Shown: positions 11,922-23,308 of the stretch, piece after piece
Position numbering within the stretch: the first letter of the stretch is position 1
How the letters are laid out: every line of letters starts with the position of its first letter
NCBI RefSeq assembly: GCF_037975245.1
Contig: NC_092577.1
Location: 21,822,898 to 21,886,897 of the forward strand
Length of the DNA stretch: 64,000 nt
Direction of reading: 5' to 3'
Origin: Apostichopus japonicus
Lineage: Eukaryota; Echinodermata; Holothuroidea; Aspidochirotida; Stichopodidae
Made by a program: the position numbers and the translations under genes
Notes under the pieces: generated by a model
Databases searched by the model: none
Told to the model about the DNA's origin: nothing
What the model saw: only the letters and a program-made list of their open reading frames with translations

Positions 11922-11974
11922 AAGGTAGGTCGAAGGTGTTCCCGCACTCTGTGATGATGGAGATATTGTCTAGT
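11842..11974 (-). CDS. Terminal coding exon of an unrecognised minus-strand gene
   Basis: On the minus strand, CTCAAATTTCAG is a good acceptor ending at 11975. The exon reads LDNISIITECGNTF, then DLPSSLLEVTGLDL, and ends IDSRKR with TAA at 11844-11842. Its first base completes a phase-2 codon left open by the exon at 13236-13297, giving an uninterrupted join. An AATAAA lies downstream near 11615 on the same strand. The family is not recognised. It is probably a host gene rather than a transposon, because the exons are short and the splice sites canonical. Upstream exons were not identified. Confidence 0.5.
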
Positions 11975-12099
11975 CTGAAATTTGAGAAGAATAAAGGGAA
12001 ATAAACTAGGGCAGATGAATTTGTTTCCTTGGTACCGGAAAACACTCAAGCTAATGTGTCTCCTTCTAAGGACAGGGAGAAGGTTGTCGGACACAGTTC

Positions 12100-12459
12100 G
12101 TAAGGTACACTTGCATGTTTACTGATAATCATCGATGAGCAAAAGGCGACAGTGGCATGTTTGGAGAAGTTTCAAGCTGAAATTCAAATGAAGTTTTACT
12201 GTCCCCTGGTCAGAGCAGATATAATGTCAACCAGGGTACATTTTTAGTTGAGGGAGATCAGCTTAAGAAATCATCATGTCTCTCCTTCTGTTATTCTGTT
12301 CCTTTTTCTTTTGTTTTTTTGTTCGTAACAAACGTCCATAACTCAAAAAGTATTGAATGGAATTGGATCAAACTTGATACATATATATGTTAGGTATGTG
12401 TCATAGATCAAAACTCTTTGGGCCCTATAAGTGTTTAGGCCCTGGCCTTTTTGGGGCCC
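12100..12459. other. Intron-like DNA of the minus-strand gene
   Basis: Nothing recognisable beyond AT-rich sequence with short T-runs. Confidence 0.4.
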
Positions 12460-12760
12460 AAACTAGACATTGCTGGATGAACATGAATGAAACTTGGTAC
12501 ATGTAGTCCACATTTCGTGCTGAAAATTCCGAGGGTCACCAGGGGTCATTTGAGGTCAAATTACCAGACATTGTTGGATCAACATGAAACTTAGTACATT
12601 GTGCTAAAAATTTGCAGGTCAATGTTTTGGTCACCACAAGCAAATTACTAGACATTGTTGAATCAACATGAAACTTGGTATGAACATGTAACTTTGTACA
12701 TATAGTCAACCTTTGGTGGCAACTATTTGGAAGGTAATTTGGAGGCCATCAATTAAGAGT
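12460..12760. repeat. Tandem repeat with TAGACATTGTTGGATCAACATGAA core
   Basis: The core ACATTGTTGGATCAACATGA is present near 12464, 12569 and 12652, about 80-105 bases apart, and again near 9743. Each is followed by ACTTGGTACAT-like sequence. GGTCA words are frequent in the spacers. Confidence 0.6.
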
Positions 12761-13235
12761 GTTATTGAAAATCTAGGGACATGGCTCTGGCCACAAAAGG
12801 CCCTTAGTTGACCTTTGATCTTAAATTCATGAACAACCTGAAATTAACACTTCCACAGTAGTATCGTGACAAATCCTCAACATTGTACCATGAAATCTGT
12901 AGGTATGAGCTAAAAATGATATGTATGTATCTTGGTTCACAGTTTCATTTAATGCTTGAATTTGAGTGAATTTGAGGTCACCAGATTGAGAACAAATCAC
13001 AGAATATTGTTGAACATTGTAGTGATTGTTTTACAGAAAGTGAAAACAAAGGTAAAGGAAGGCTGTTCTTTTCTTCCAAAACTTTCAATTTGCTGTTAAC
13101 CTACCTACAACTGAACCATATATGATTTTAACTTGAATAGTAGGGTGGTGATTGGTGAGGATGTACATTTTCTTGTAAGGAAGGACACTAATGCTCATGT
13201 GTGATGATGAAATTATCTATGTCAATTGAACTTAC

Positions 13236-13297
13236 TCTTCGTTGTCTATGCCAATGATGGTGTAGGTTGCTTCGGCTGAAACTTGTTTTCCTGTTAT
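13236..13297 (-). CDS. Internal coding exon of the unrecognised minus-strand gene
   Basis: The 62-base exon is bounded by CCAATTTCTTTACAG on the 5' side and GA|GTAAGTTC on the 3' side, both close to consensus. It reads ITGKQVSAEATYTIIGIDNE and ends in phase 2. Joining it to the exon starting at 11974 restores a Glu codon and continues open to a stop. The phase match and paired splice sites are the evidence; no family was recognised. Confidence 0.5.
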
Positions 13298-14060
13298 CTG
13301 TAAAGAAATTGGAAAATAGTTGTCATGATCATTTTTGTTCATGTGTTTATGGTTTACTGGTTTTGATTGTTGAGTTAGCTTTATAATTTGTTGTATTATA
13401 TTATAGACAGGAGCTGAAAGGCACAATTGAATTTTGGTACTGAAATTTTTTGGGTCATTCGACTTGGTTTGGAATGCAGTGTTGAGGGTTGTGCACAACA
13501 GAGAGGGCAGAATATTAGTACTATAAGAGCATGCAGTAAAACTTTCCCAAGCTTGTAAATGAAGATAAGATATGATCATAACACTTATTCTTATGGCTCA
13601 TTAGGTTTTTTAATTATCATTTACAGATTCTCAGGAGTACAGATTACAAAGACTAAATAAGTCTCTTTCATTAAACTCATATACTACAAATGGGTGTAAA
13701 CAAGTTAATGTGAGAAAATGTAGTTTCTCAGCACACTGAAATCCCTACAATACTTTAAAAAACTTCTTTTGGAAAAAATCATTGAAAAAATAGTATTTTT
13801 CAACAAACTTCAGCATCACTTTGCAATGATGTGGAAATAGTTATTAGTATGTACATCACATGGGAGTCTATATATTTTGAACGAAAAAGTTACAAATTAA
13901 CCCAAAATGTGTGGGACGGCCATTTAAAGAATTAAACGAGGGCCTCCTAATTTTTTTTTCACTTGGTCTAAACAGAGACAATACAAACTGTAATAAACAT
14001 CTTTCAAATATTGGCATTTTTTCCCTCTATCCCAGGAACTTTTTCATAGATATGTTGAAA
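13298..14060. other. Non-coding DNA, nothing recognisable
   Basis: AT-rich sequence without supported exons, structured RNAs or repeats. Confidence 0.4.
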
Positions 14061-14640
14061 ATTATTGTAAGTCCGAGGGGAGCAGGCAGAGTGGCTACGA
14101 TGGCCCCAGTTACACGTACTTAATTCTGCCTATCCTTTTATACAGAAAAATAATGAAAAATACTGAGGGTCTCAGGCAGAGTGCCTAAGATGGCTTAAAT
14201 TCCATCCTTTTCATTGCGGCCTATTTTTTATAGACAAATGTTAAAGAAAACTTTAAGTCGGAGGGGAGTAAGGATAGTGGCTACGATGGCTTGGTTTTCA
14301 TTTCTGCCTATCCTTTTGCATTCTATTAAAGACCGAGGGAAGTAGAAAGTGTGGCTACCATGGCTCTGATTGCATCGGTCTCATTTGTGCCTATATTTTA
14401 ATAAAGAAAAATGTCAGGGGAGTAGAAAGAGTGGCTAGATGGCTCCAATTGCAGCGTTCTCATTTCTGCCTATCTTTTGATACAGAAATGTTTAAAAAAA
14501 AATTAAATCTGAATGTGTAGGAAGAGTGGCTAGGGTGGGTCCAGTTGCATCTTTCTCATTTGTGTGTATCATTTTGTACAGGGAACAGTAGAAAATAATT
14601 CCGAGTCAGAGGGAAGTAGGGATAGTGGCTACGATTGCAT
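14060..14640. repeat. Minisatellite, about 80-105 bp unit, roughly six copies
   Basis: The unit has GTCCGAGGGGAGTAG, then AGTGGCTACGATGGC, a pyrimidine-rich stretch with TTTCTGCCTATCCTTTT, and an A-rich end. Copies start near 14070, 14165, 14251, 14330, 14412 and 14600 with increasing divergence. Confidence 0.75.
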
Positions 14641-14758
14641 CGTTATCAAGAACGTAGCCATTTAAGAATGTAGCCACCTAGGCCTACAGGGTGCAGGTAA
14701 ATTGTCGCGAGGTACTAATGCAACTAGGCCTGGCTGAAGCCTTTATTACATATATTTG

Positions 14759-15490
14759 AACTGGTAGGTATTTATTTTTCTCATGCTGAAATATTACGGA
14801 AATGAAGGTGTTCAGACTATGCATTGTTCCTAACTTCGCATTACTCTTACTGTAATATATTACTTACGAGTACAACTAGCCTAACCTAGTAGTATTACCA
14901 AATGGACCCTTCATAGTTGAGAAACAGAATATGAGAGGATTATCAACCATTCAACTGAAGACCCGTGTGAAACAAAGTTCACCCTTGATCAGAGCAGATA
15001 TCAATTGTGAAAGTTTCGGAAATTCCGGTAATTTTTTTAGGGAAAATTTGGTATTTTCTGTACAGGAAAATATTGGCTCAGCCTAGCCTATGCTGACAAC
15101 GTCGGAGTATAATTCGAATGGCCAACTAAAATGGCGGCCAAAAGTTGAAAGGCATTAAATATTTCAAATAGACTGGTCTTATTCTTACCTTCAAGTCATA
15201 ATATATTCATTTTATTTAACGAAAATTGTGGTTGATTGGTAAAAGTGTTGAGTTTTGCGAGGTTCCATTGAAGTTAACACAATGTTCCAATACCTGACGG
15301 CAATATTTCTCAAAGGTCACTTTTTGTGGGAAGATCGTAAAATGTTGTCACCTGACATTGAATTTATTGATGATTTTTATTACATATTAGAAAACTGGTA
15401 GGTTTTAATTTTCCCTTTCTGTAATATTACGAACATGAGGGTGTCCGATCTTAGCAGAGTTCCTAACTTCGCAATGCTGTATATAGACCT
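14759..15490. repeat. Two direct repeat segments about 630 bp apart
   Basis: AACTGGTAGG...TGAAATATTACG...ATGAAGGTGTTC...TTCCTAACTTCGCA at 14759-14845 recurs at about 15390-15475. The material between them is unrelated, suggesting a larger duplicated unit now mostly diverged. Confidence 0.55.
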
Positions 15491-16151
15491 AGGCTAGTAA
15501 TAATAGACTAGTACAAATCAGCCTTAACTTAGACCTACGCTAGGTCCACTGTTCTAACGGAGTAACGTTAGATCGAACAGAGTGGCGTACCAAAATTCAT
15601 ATACATTTAAATATTATCATTAAATACTTACTAAATAAATAGACTTACCGCTTTCTTCTACTGACGAGTTGGATTTGGTAAATATGGAACGCAAATACCA
15701 ATATTCTGCTGCACTGGATCTATCTCATTGTTGAGAGTTGAGTTTGGTGTGCTTTTTACGTGACCTGCAATGCGAGATACAGGTCCATTTATTTTTACCC
15801 CAAACATCGAGCATATCGACAAGCGCTCGTCCAATCACAATAGGAATCATAAATTTAAAGGTACCGGTCACGATGACAAATAATAACACTGTGTTCACCG
15901 ATGTAATTGAGCAAATGGTTACGTGTACATCGCAATACCTTACCATGCGCTGTATAATAAATCACCAAAAAAATTACGGAAAACGTACCTAAAGTATGTT
16001 TTCTCGTCATTTTAAAATGATATCAATAAGTAACATTTAAGTGTCATCTTGTGATGTACACTACGATGAAATTTCACATCAAAGAGACATTAGGGTAAAA
16101 ACTAGTAGGCATTTAAAGAGCCCTCAGAATGAAAACGATTGGTGTGAGATA
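15491..16151. other. Non-coding DNA
   Basis: No exon is supported on the plus strand. On the minus strand a GCG|GTAAGTC donor-like site ends near 15650, but the upstream sequence has no long frame, so a UTR exon is at best possible. Confidence 0.35.
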
Positions 16152-16178
16152 ATCTCCATATATGTAATATATGGAGAT
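16152..16178. repeat. Perfect 12-bp palindrome with GTA centre
   Basis: ATCTCCATATAT and ATATATGGAGAT flank GTA. The dyad at 6087-6113 has the same architecture and centre; one arm position changes T-A to C-G in a compensatory way. Both are followed by AAAAATGG. Confidence 0.6.
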
Positions 16179-16569
16179 AAAAATGGGGAAAAAATTTGGA
16201 TTGGCCGTAACTCAATACGTCTTACTTTTTCCGCTCAGACAGACGAATCCGAATCCTGATTGGTGCAAAAATCGTGATTGTGGAAAAATCGTGAATCGGT
16301 GAGCGATTTTCTATCCGATAAGGGCAGACCTGAATACTGCACCTAATTGTCAGAATCCTTCACCATGTACACGCAATTAGGCTATGCCTCTTTAGTGTTA
16401 CCTTAAATTCTGGAGTGGGGGTAATTTCCTGCAGACGGCAACATGCCAATTGCCTATTTGTCGTTTTTCATTCCTTGTCAGAGGCAAAGGGAATCTATGC
16501 GATTGCGCGGGCATATGTGTGTGTATGTAGGTGTGTTTGTTGGTAGGTACGTTGGCCATATGGAGTAGA

Positions 16570-16975
16570 TGATATACTGCACCGTGGCTTTGAACGCACC
16601 CGTAAGACGGGTGAAATGTTAACGTAGGCCTCGTTTTCCGGTTGAGTGTTACATGGAGGTATATACTGCATCATGGCTTTGAACTTTTGACACGCTTACA
16701 TCAAGACACATGATATTGTCTTAGAATAATGACACATTGAAGTAAATATATTTAAAGGAATCACTACTACGATCATATCAACTTTCCTCCACGTATTTTT
16801 TCCCCTCAAAATAGCACAGATACAAATAATACAGCAACAGACAGACTGTCGGGTCTACCCCAATATTAAAGCTCTCATGTAGTGCGTTTACCGGTTCAGT
16901 GTTATATGGAGGTATATACTGCATCGTGGCTTTGAAAGCACCCGTTAGACGGGTCAAATGTTAACGCAGTAATTA
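16570..16975. repeat. Diverged direct repeats with ATACTGCATCGTGGCTTTGAA core
   Basis: The core GGAGGTATATACTGCATC...TGGCTTTGAA occurs near 16655 and 16910, with an earlier form near 16570. Two copies are followed by ACCCGTAAGACGGGT-like small hairpins and AAATGTTAACG. Confidence 0.6.
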
Positions 16976-17020
16976 AGGGGAACCACTACTAAAATCATAT
17001 GAACATGAGAAGTGATTTTT

Positions 17021-17220
17021 ACGTGACCCGCTCTGCGGGAATCTAAACGCCACGGCCAAACCGCACGCGAGATGCTTTTCCCAACGCAAAGGCAATCGTT
17101 TGCATACCTCGCCTCTCATTGGCTGGGTCTTGCACTTTTGATGCTGAACTGGTCACTGGTGACCCGCCATGCCAATCGAAACTCAAATCAAGCGAGCCAA
17201 AAAAGTACATAGGGCCTATA
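17021..17220 (-). mobile_element. 3'-end fragment of a B-family LINE
   Basis: Read on the minus strand, it ends with the family 3' terminus (CGGGTCACGTAAAAAT) and contains the CCGTGGCG...CCCGCAGAGCGGG hairpin, a diverged form of the family hairpin. The left part matches other B 3' UTRs, with an insertion of about 60 bases between CAAACCGCAC and CGAAACTCAAATCAAGC. Only the 3' UTR is present, a 5'-truncated copy about 150 bp from the start of LINE A1. Confidence 0.65.
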
Positions 17221-17545
17221 GCGACCTACTTTTTGAATTTCAGTCATTGTCTGTTTTTACTAAATATCTCATTTGTCATTACTCTCGGGGCAAATGGACA
17301 TAAGCGATTAACCCCTGACCCCGGGTTTTGTGACTCAACCGTTCGGAACGAGTCTTTTGTTCACTTCAGTTCAGAGTGCGGACGTGTTTTCGGCTGCTCT
17401 CCACTTTTCGTTGACCACACCTTTTTGTGTTTTTACGTTGGCCTTTCATTAGTTTGCAGTTTGTGTTAGTGTAGTTTGTGTGTTTTGAGTTTGCTTCGTT
17501 TTGGTTTTTGTATAGGTGCGTGCCTTTGCCACGCCCCTAGCTGTC

Positions 17546-18779
17546 ATGGCGGCTCGCCGTGACAGCAACATCGTATTGTTGAGTTTTTCGGGGGAGGCTA
17601 AGGTCGTCCCCGGACAATTTTTTTTTCAGTTTTGCGTTCTGTTGGTTTAAAAGTCCCTGGAGAGGTTGACGCGCTTTAGCGTAAACCTCTCCGGGGTATG
17701 AATTGTTTTCATGTTCGTTTTACCTCGGACGCTGCCCGCGTCCGAGGCGTCCATGTGTTGGAGGGAGTCGAGGGACTGAAGGTCACACCGTACGAAAGTT
17801 CGGTGTGGGTGACAGTCCTCCATCTCCCTCTGGACATGTCTGAACAGACTGTTGTGCGGACACTGGGGCGTTTTGGGAAAGTAACCGGCTACGAGGAGCC
17901 GGAATTCCTTGAATGTAAGGATGTAAAGACCGGGACCAGACGAGTTAGATTACAACTCAAGTCCGATATCCCCTCTTTCTTGTGGGCTAATGGGCACAGG
18001 GCCCACGTTGCATACCCGGGCCAGCCTCGCACTTGTTGGAGGTGTGGGCTGGAAGGGCATGAGGCCAGGTTGTGCCCGAACAAGCGGTGTAGCCGCTGTT
18101 TACAGGTTGGGCATACCCTGGCCGAGTGTAGAGGGGATATCGTATGTAACTCGTGTGGGAAAACGGGCCATCTCGCTCGTTTATGCCCGGACCGCTCATA
18201 CGTCGCGAGAGAGTGGCTACGGGCGTGGTTGAAGCGGTCCCCGTCCCGGCCTTTCAAACCGTATCACCTGATGCTCCTCTCATCGCCCCAGTGTCCGACA
18301 CTAGCGCCCCGGTGGAGGTTTTCAACTCCCCTTCGTGTTCTACCTCGTCCCTGGAGGAAGTTGCCGCTGCGGCCGAGACTGCCAGCCTGCCCACTAAGGC
18401 GGAGCAGGACAAAACGGCGGAGATGGTATTCGCGGAGTGGCATGCGGAGCAGGATGCCGCTTGTACTGGTTCACCGGTAGCTACGCCCGCTATCGGTGAC
18501 ACTAGTCGGCCCTCGAGTCAACCGGCCCAAGAGACATTAAGTGGCCCAGATTCGGACTCGCCAATGGAGGACTGTGCTTCCGCCTTAGTAGTTGTGGCTA
18601 AGGAGTCCTCTGATTGGTTTGATGAGACAAAACACGCCACTGATCTCACTGACTCGAGCGGCCCTTCCACCCTGCCCGCAGTCGCTTCCACTATAACGGA
18701 CACGGTGGTCGCTAGTGGACCTCCTGTTCCTTGTGACGAGGAGCTAAGAGGTCTGCTAGGTCGTAGGAAAAGGGCCTGA
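17546..18779 (+). pseudogene. LINE A1 ORF1 (nucleic-acid-binding, three CCHC zinc knuckles)
   Basis: ATG at 17546 opens MAARRDSNIVLLSFSGE, homologous to the ORF1 start of B5. A disrupted stretch at about 17610-17690 causes a frame loss. The frame resumes by 17698, with a domain containing VWVTVLHLPLDMSEQTVVRT, plausibly an RRM-like fold. Three C-x2-C-x4-H-x4-C knuckles follow: CWRCGLEGHEARLC, CSRCLQVGHTLAEC and CNSCGKTGHLARLC. A further frame change near 18190 leads into an acidic, Ser/Thr/Pro-rich tail ending GRRKRA at 18779. In Tx1/L1-type LINEs this protein packages the element RNA. Confidence 0.75.
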
Positions 18780-19895
18780 AAAGAGCCGTATTGGGAAAAC
18801 ATCGCAGGTTATGACACCAGACACCTTATCCCTCGTCACCCTTAATGTGAATGGGATGAGGGGTACCCCAAAAAGGCGACGGATTTTACAGTTCTGCAAG
18901 TTGCTCCAAGTGGATGTGGTCCTTTTGCAAGAGACCCACATATCTTGTGAGAGTGATGTTCATCTTTGGTCCTTGGAGTGGGGAGGAGGCCTTTATGCCT
19001 CTGGATCAGGGGCATCTTGCGGGACTGTAATTTTGGTGTCCTCAATACTGTGTCATTGTGTGGGAAAAGTGGAGAAAGACCATGAAGGTCGGGTGGTGTG
19101 CATACACTTAAGGCTCACGCGGGGTGAGTTGGTGGTTTGCAATGTGTATGCCCCCCCCCCCAACCGGCCTTTAACTGTGTCCCTCACTCTGCGTTAGACG
19201 TTCGAGGAGTCTTCCAATCGGTACCACCGGCATGATTGAGCTAGGTTTGTTTGTCAAGCACCGAGATCTTGTGGATGTTTGGAGGTCCCAAAATCCCCAG
19301 GTGGTTGCTTGTACGTGGCATAAACCAGATGGAACAGTTTCATCCAGACTCGACAAGTTTTATGGCCCGCGAATGTTTCCTCGATCTCGGTGCTCGATTA
19401 TTTCATGTCCTTTATCTCATCATGACGCTGTTGTTTTGCGCTTGCAGCTGCCGGAGTCCTTTCATGTGGAGAAGGGACTTCGGCGGCTGAACACGGAAAA
19501 GAGCAAAACTTCAAGGAGCAATTTGTCGAGAAGTACAGAGGATGGCAGTCCCTCAAGCCTGCTTTTCCCAATGCGTTAGTCTGGTGGGACGAGGTCAAGT
19601 CCCTCCCTCATCAAGCAGTTCGCAATCAGGTATTGTGTTGAGAGAGCTCGCCAACGGAGATTCAAGTTCCATTCCTTGTGCAATAGAGCAAGGGATGGTT
19701 CTTCATCGTCTGATCTGCATGCACTTGGAGTGCTTTTTACGTGACCCGTCATACGGGATACAAAACGTCACGGCCAAACGGCACTACCAAACCATCCCAT
19801 TCTTACAAACGAACCTCGGGTCAAGCGAGCCAAAAAAAAAATACATACGCTCACCGACCTGCAGAGACAAAACGCCCAACCCCCCCCCTGAAATA

Positions 19896-22800
19896 TTAAA
19901 AAACTACAAAAGGACGACCAGCACGCAGCGAAACAAAACACCCTTCCCCAGCACACCACCGTCCAAAAAAGGCAGCCCTAGATAAACGGCGAAAATCGCC
20001 TTCGACCTGAAGGCGAATGTCACACTTCACCGCCTCCAGGACTGCCTGCCAACTGGCAAATTTCCCCCTAAAAACAACATCACATCTATTCCTCCAAATA
20101 AGTTTTTTTACAACAGAACAAACATAAATAATACGCTGCAACACAGCAACGGAACAAACTGGAGGATCTAATCCATACAAAACAAAACCCTGTCCTACCG
20201 ACCAGGAACGGTCTCCCGTTAAACGATCGGTCAAGGACTGAAACCACTCCCACAAGTTCAAAACAAAGGAGCAATGCCAAAAAACATGGGCAGTACTCTC
20301 TAAGCTGTCACAGCCGGTCCTCGGGCACAGTCCATCACCCAATCGCCAGTGATACCTTTTCAGATTGGTCACCAAGGCACCGTGTGCAATTCTCCATGCA
20401 AGGTCACGGAGCCTGCAACCATTCAGCCTTGAATGCACCGAACGCCATACTTCGACAGGATGACGTCCCTGTACAAAAATTGCATTCAAGGCCTTATCCC
20501 GCAACGAACTGTGAACGAGGGCCGGCTGTGACAGGTCAACAGGGGGCAACTCAATCAGAGCGGAGCAAATGACACGCACCACCCTGTTTGGAGTACTACT
20601 ATGCGGTTCTCTGTTGCTAAACAGCGCCGGGACCCATCGACGCAGGTGCAAACCGCCCCAAAAACGTAGAAAATATGAACAAGGCAACCCTGGGTCAGTT
20701 ACCGCTACAAACAACTGCTTAAATAACAAACAAGTTAACTTACTTCCCAGATGAACCACCCCTAACCCACCCTTCTCCAGTTTTTGGTACATTACCGCCC
20801 TTTTCACAAGCTCTGTACTACCCGACCAAATAAATGAAAATATCGCTCTCTCCAACCGCACCAGGACGCGACGCGGAATTGGATACACCGCGCCCGGGTA
20901 CCACAAGATGGGCGAAACAAAACGATTAACTACGGTGACTTTCCCTAGGATCGAAAGCCAGCGGGTGCCAAAGGTTTCGAGCCTGCTCTCAAATACCTCA
21001 GCCCTCTCGCTCCAGGTGACATCACCAGGTGCATCGTAGCCGAACCATATACCATTAATTTTGATATTCTGATCCGACCACGACGCACCGAATGGTAAGT
21101 CTCTGTATCTCCAGCTACCAAGACGAAGGCCCTTTGTCTTTTCTGGATTCAACTTCGCCCCGGTAGCTCTCTCAAAAATAGATAAATCCTGCGAGACTGC
21201 GCGAAAGGAGCCCAGACTCGAAACAACACATGTCACGTCATCTGCATATTGAGCGCATTTCACTTTGGCACCCCCTGGCACAACGAATGGAACAAGTCTG
21301 GAGTCCCTTTCCAAAAGACGAGAGAGGGACTCGCTAAACAAAACATAAAGTAATGGAGACAGAGGGCACCCCTGGCGCACCCCCCTCTCTACGTTAAAAA
21401 CCTCCGAACAAAACCCATTTACGATAACAGAACTGAAACTTTCTTCATACAAAACAGAAATCCATTTACGAAAAACCGGGTGCAACTGAGACGTCTCCAA
21501 TACATTCATTAAAAAACCGCGATCCACCATGTCAAAGGCCTTCTGCTGGTCCAGAGACACCAATGCACATGGCAGATCACGCTCAATAACAAAGTCGGTC
21601 AAGTCGCGCATCAACCACAAGTTCTGCTGGATGCAATGACCCTTGACTGCACAAGTCTGGAGATCACCCACAAGATGCGGCATAGCCAGTGCAAGGCGGT
21701 TGCACAAAGCCTTAGCCAGCAACTTGTAGTCCACATTTAACAAGGTGATCGGACGCTTGTTACGGGGATCCAAGGGGTCCCCAGACTTGGGCAGCAAAAT
21801 GACCATGCCCATACGTTGACTTTGGTTTAACAGTCCGTTTTGGAAGGCGTCCTCGAAGACGGCTCTGATGTCGGGTCCTATTATTGCCCAGAAGGTTCGG
21901 TAGAACTCCCTCGGAAGCCCGTCCGAACCCGGGGACTTGCCATTCTTCATCTTCGAAAGCGCCTTCCAAAGCTCAACAGTTGTTATTCCGCCCCCCAAAA
22001 TATCATTGACATCGTGGGGAACGGTTTTTGAGATTCCCCTCAATAAATCAGCCTGTGCCGACAAGTCGACATTGCCACGCGTAAACAAACTGGAATAATA
22101 CTCTTTATATACGCGGACAATGCCGTGAGGGTCACTAACCACGGTCCCATCAGTAGCGCGCACAGACGGGACGCGTCTGTCACCTGCCGATGAGCTAACG
22201 GACTGGTAAAACCTCAGTGAAGGGCGCTCCTCGGCTTCCACCGCTTCGACACGGGCCCTGACGCGGGCACCGTGGTACTTTTCATCGAGATAAGTCTGCA
22301 AAGCGATGACAGCCGAAGGGTCGCCAAACTTCACCTCCGCGCACAGCTTCGAGAATTTTTCTCTTCGACGCCGTGCGCGGTTCACGCAATACTGAATTGC
22401 GTAGCGTTTGATGCGCAACTTGACATCATCCCACCATTGGGATGTAGAAGCAAAGGCCGGCTTCAATGTTTGCCATCCTTTGTACCTGGTCTCGAAACCT
22501 TGGCGGAACTCTGCCTCGCCAAGAATCCGACAGTTAAGCTTCCATAGGCCCCGCCCGATCGGGAAAATGGAAGGCAAAACAAAACGTGCTACCACAGTGT
22601 CATGGTCAGAGAGCGGACAGCTGAGCGTCTCGCAACCCGAAAATTTAAAACTTACGGGCGCATACACTCGATCTATCCTGGAGGCATCTTCTCCGTTAGG
22701 CCTCACCCACGTATACACCGTACTACACGGGTGTATACGCCTCCAGACATCGGCTAAAAGGTGTGCGGAAGTGAATCTGTCCAATTCTGTGATCCCAGCG

Positions 22801-23288
22801 TCGGGACTAGCAGACACAGAAGCCCCGAGTCTGTCAAGACCCGAGTCTGGGACACAGTTAAAGTCTCCGACCATGACACATGGAGCACTACCAGGAACAA
22901 AGGAAGGCAGTGTGTTAAAAAAATCTCGTCTAGCAGAAGGCCGATTGGGAGCATACACATTGCAAAGGGAGATGTTACCCTGTGGATACTTGAAAAGAAT
23001 GCAAACCAATCGGCCCTCGTGATCCGTCTCCACCCTAGTTGCACAACCCGCCTGACGAGGTGACAGGAGGATGACAGTGCCACAGGATGAAGACGAACCA
23101 AACGAAGCATGCAGCCCACCACCCCACTCATAGGCCCATAGAGGGACATCTTCTTCCAAAATATGTGTTTCTTGTAGGCAAACGCAGTCGACTTCCATTG
23201 AAATACAATATTGGAAAATGCGACTGCGCTTGCGATGATCCCTCATGCCATTGACGTTCAAGGTGGCAACTGAAAATGTATGGGCCAT
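19896..23288 (-). CDS. LINE B1 ORF2: APE endonuclease / reverse transcriptase, intact, 1130 aa
   Basis: The ATG at 23288 is chosen because MAHTFSVATLNVNGMRDHRK matches the start in B5; an upstream open stretch has no ATG. Endonuclease motifs: LNVNG 10-14, QETH 39-42, VYAP 111-114, GDFN 141-144, SDHD 227-230. RT motifs: GKSPGSDGLP near 450, LDQQKAFD 579-586 (motif A), RQGCPLSP 638-645 (B), YADD 681-684 (C). A C-terminal CCHC-type knuckle, CPRTGC...H...C, sits at about 988-1006. All catalytic residues appear present and there is no internal stop. It would nick target DNA and reverse-transcribe the element RNA. Motif style (DQ.KAFD, two ORFs, knuckled ORF1) fits the Tx1 clade of the L1 group. 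The start lies 20 bases after the ORF1 stop, in another frame. Confidence 0.85.
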   Translation of the reverse strand: MAHTFSVATLNVNGMRDHRKRSRIFQYCISMEVDCVCLQETHILEEDVPLWAYEWGGGLHASFGSSSSCGTVILLSPRQAGCATRVETDHEGRLVCILFKYPQGNISLCNVYAPNRPSARRDFFNTLPSFVPGSAPCVMVGDFNCVPDSGLDRLGASVSASPDAGITELDRFTSAHLLADVWRRIHPCSTVYTWVRPNGEDASRIDRVYAPVSFKFSGCETLSCPLSDHDTVVARFVLPSIFPIGRGLWKLNCRILGEAEFRQGFETRYKGWQTLKPAFASTSQWWDDVKLRIKRYAIQYCVNRARRRREKFSKLCAEVKFGDPSAVIALQTYLDEKYHGARVRARVEAVEAEERPSLRFYQSVSSSAGDRRVPSVRATDGTVVSDPHGIVRVYKEYYSSLFTRGNVDLSAQADLLRGISKTVPHDVNDILGGGITTVELWKALSKMKNGKSPGSDGLPREFYRTFWAIIGPDIRAVFEDAFQNGLLNQSQRMGMVILLPKSGDPLDPRNKRPITLLNVDYKLLAKALCNRLALAMPHLVGDLQTCAVKGHCIQQNLWLMRDLTDFVIERDLPCALVSLDQQKAFDMVDRGFLMNVLETSQLHPVFRKWISVLYEESFSSVIVNGFCSEVFNVERGVRQGCPLSPLLYVLFSESLSRLLERDSRLVPFVVPGGAKVKCAQYADDVTCVVSSLGSFRAVSQDLSIFERATGAKLNPEKTKGLRLGSWRYRDLPFGASWSDQNIKINGIWFGYDAPGDVTWSERAEVFESRLETFGTRWLSILGKVTVVNRFVSPILWYPGAVYPIPRRVLVRLERAIFSFIWSGSTELVKRAVMYQKLEKGGLGVVHLGSKLTCLLFKQLFVAVTDPGLPCSYFLRFWGGLHLRRWVPALFSNREPHSSTPNRVVRVICSALIELPPVDLSQPALVHSSLRDKALNAIFVQGRHPVEVWRSVHSRLNGCRLRDLAWRIAHGALVTNLKRYHWRLGDGLCPRTGCDSLESTAHVFWHCSFVLNLWEWFQSLTDRLTGDRSWSVGQGFVLYGLDPPVCSVAVLQRIIYVCSVVKKLIWRNRCDVVFRGKFASWQAVLEAVKCDIRLQVEGDFRRLSRAAFFGRWCAGEGCFVSLRAGRPFVVF

Positions 23289-23308
23289 GAGAGGGCAATG
23301 GGGCAAAA

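Noticed and set aside
11996-12099. Possible plus-strand exon (DEFVSLVPENTQANV frame) ending at TTC|GTAAGG
   Set aside because: The acceptor is weak, two frames are equally open, and it lies inside the intron of the better supported minus-strand gene.
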